Position numbers and translations under genes: made by a program. This document shows, one piece after another, positions 6,410 through 6,813 of a DNA stretch of 6,813 nt. Each line of letters begins with the position of its first letter. The first letter of the stretch is position 1. Under the pieces are notes generated by a model. That model saw only the letters and a program-made list of their open reading frames with translations, had not been told where the DNA came from and did no database searches. Source of the DNA: Micrococcales bacterium (GTDB taxonomy: Bacteria > Actinomycetota > Actinomycetes > Actinomycetales > Dermatophilaceae); contig PMJN01000466.1 in assembly GCA_003157445.1 (NCBI GenBank), forward strand, positions 2,166 through 8,978. The letters run 5' to 3'.

Positions 6410-6813
6410 GTGACCCAAACCCAGGAAATCTTGGTCGTTGCGGTAGTCGTCGCCCTCGCAGTCATCGCTGTGCTCGTCGGGCTTACGCGTGGCCGTGGCG
6501 CCAAGAACGAGAGTCTTCGCCACCAGAGCCCTGGCGCCCAGGGCTCTGGTGGCTCCGAATCTGATGGCGGGCAGTTGGGCGCTGATGCCGGCGGTGGTCC
6601 CAGCATCGCCACCCTGGAGCCCGATGTCCTGCAGAAGCCCGCTGCGGCCCCGTCCATCGAACGTCCCGAGTCTGCCACCGGCCGCCTGCAACGCCTCCGC
6701 GCACGGTTGGCGCGTTCCAACACGGTCCTGGGCAAGTCTTTGCTGTCCTTGTTGTCCAGCGGGGGACTGGACGAGCAGGCCTGGGAGAGCGTCGAAGACA
6801 CCCTGCTCAGCTC
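6410..6813 (+). CDS. ftsY: Signal recognition particle receptor FtsY, N-terminal 134 residues (runs off the window)
   Basis: FtsY is the membrane-associated GTPase that receives SRP-ribosome complexes and hands nascent membrane proteins to SecYEG. The part seen starts MTQTQEILVVAVVVALAVIAVLVGL, an N-terminal membrane segment at about residues 7-25 as in many actinobacterial FtsY proteins. A Gly/Ser/Pro/Ala-rich linker follows (about 28-90). The start of the four-helix N domain begins near residue 91 (GRLQRLRARLARSNTVLGKSL...LDEQAWESVEDTLLS), which matches the FtsY family well. The GTPase G domain lies beyond the edge. GTG 6410 was chosen because it places the membrane segment at the very N-terminus and is the only plausible start before it, although no clear ribosome site is present. 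The position downstream of smc is conserved in actinobacteria. The linker-coding DNA contains a perfect inverted repeat (6519-6553). The main alternative, another SRP GTPase such as Ffh, would lack the membrane segment. Confidence 0.92.
   Translation, partial: MTQTQEILVVAVVVALAVIAVLVGLTRGRGAKNESLRHQSPGAQGSGGSESDGGQLGADAGGGPSIATLEPDVLQKPAAAPSIERPESATGRLQRLRARLARSNTVLGKSLLSLLSSGGLDEQAWESVEDTLLS
6519..6553 (+). repeat. Perfect 16-bp inverted repeat with 3-base spacer inside ftsY
   Basis: Left arm GCCACCAGAGCCCTGG (6519-6534) and right arm CCAGGGCTCTGGTGGC (6538-6553) are exact reverse complements around CGC. The repeat lies in frame within the disordered linker of FtsY, encoding about residues 37-48 (RHQSPGAQGSGG). 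As RNA it would form a very stable hairpin about 110 bases after the start codon. No T-tract follows. Confidence 0.9.

Noticed and set aside
6268..6564. 98-codon plus-strand frame overlapping the ftsY start
   Set aside because: It runs out of frame with the clear FtsY N-terminus and its Arg/Pro/Ser-rich product is typical of a shadow frame.
5966..6691. 241-codon minus-strand frame across the tnpB remnant and ftsY start
   Set aside because: It is antisense to the TnpB zinc ribbon and to the FtsY membrane and linker region. Its composition is arbitrary and no family is recognisable.

Overview
The window is high-GC chromosomal DNA of an actinobacterium. The evidence is the GC-rich third codon positions, GTG starts on smc and ftsY, an actinobacterial-type SMC N-terminus (V/M-Y-V-K-S-L-T-L-R-G-F-K-S-F) and the gene order mutM - acyP - small coiled-coil gene - smc - ftsY. 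A member of the Propionibacteriales is plausible from the general look of the proteins, but that is a guess. All supported genes lie on the + strand.

Layout: (1) 1-393 is the C-terminal half of MutM (Fpg), a DNA repair glycosylase. (2) 550-831 encodes a complete acylphosphatase. (3) 832-965 is a leader-like gap with a possible promoter and a perfect small hairpin, followed by a 60-residue coiled-coil protein (966-1148). (4) 1278-4871 encodes full-length SMC, the ATPase of the SMC-ScpAB chromosome-organising complex. (5) 4963-5205 encodes an 80-residue single-pass membrane protein whose tail is built from three 11-residue repeats. (6) 5321-6271 is a decayed TnpB (IS200/IS605/IS607-type OrfB) gene. 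It has lost its N-terminus, its reading frame and apparently the RuvC-II segment, but keeps a clear zinc ribbon. It is followed by a hairpin resembling the 3' end of an omega (re) RNA and element right end (about 6290-6321). (7) 6410 to the window edge is the start of ftsY, the signal recognition particle receptor, with a near-terminal membrane segment and a low-complexity linker. The linker DNA holds a perfect 16-bp inverted repeat.

The housekeeping genes share a conserved neighbourhood rather than one pathway: DNA repair (MutM), chromosome segregation (SMC) and membrane protein targeting (FtsY). The mobile-element remnant sits between the smc-linked membrane protein gene and ftsY, so any read-through from smc to ftsY crosses about 1.2 kb of foreign or non-coding sequence here.

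I found no CRISPR array, tRNA, rRNA or clearly novel defence system. The most unusual items are the inverted repeat inside ftsY, the dead TnpB with its surviving guide-RNA-like hairpin, and the two small uncharacterised genes flanking smc.
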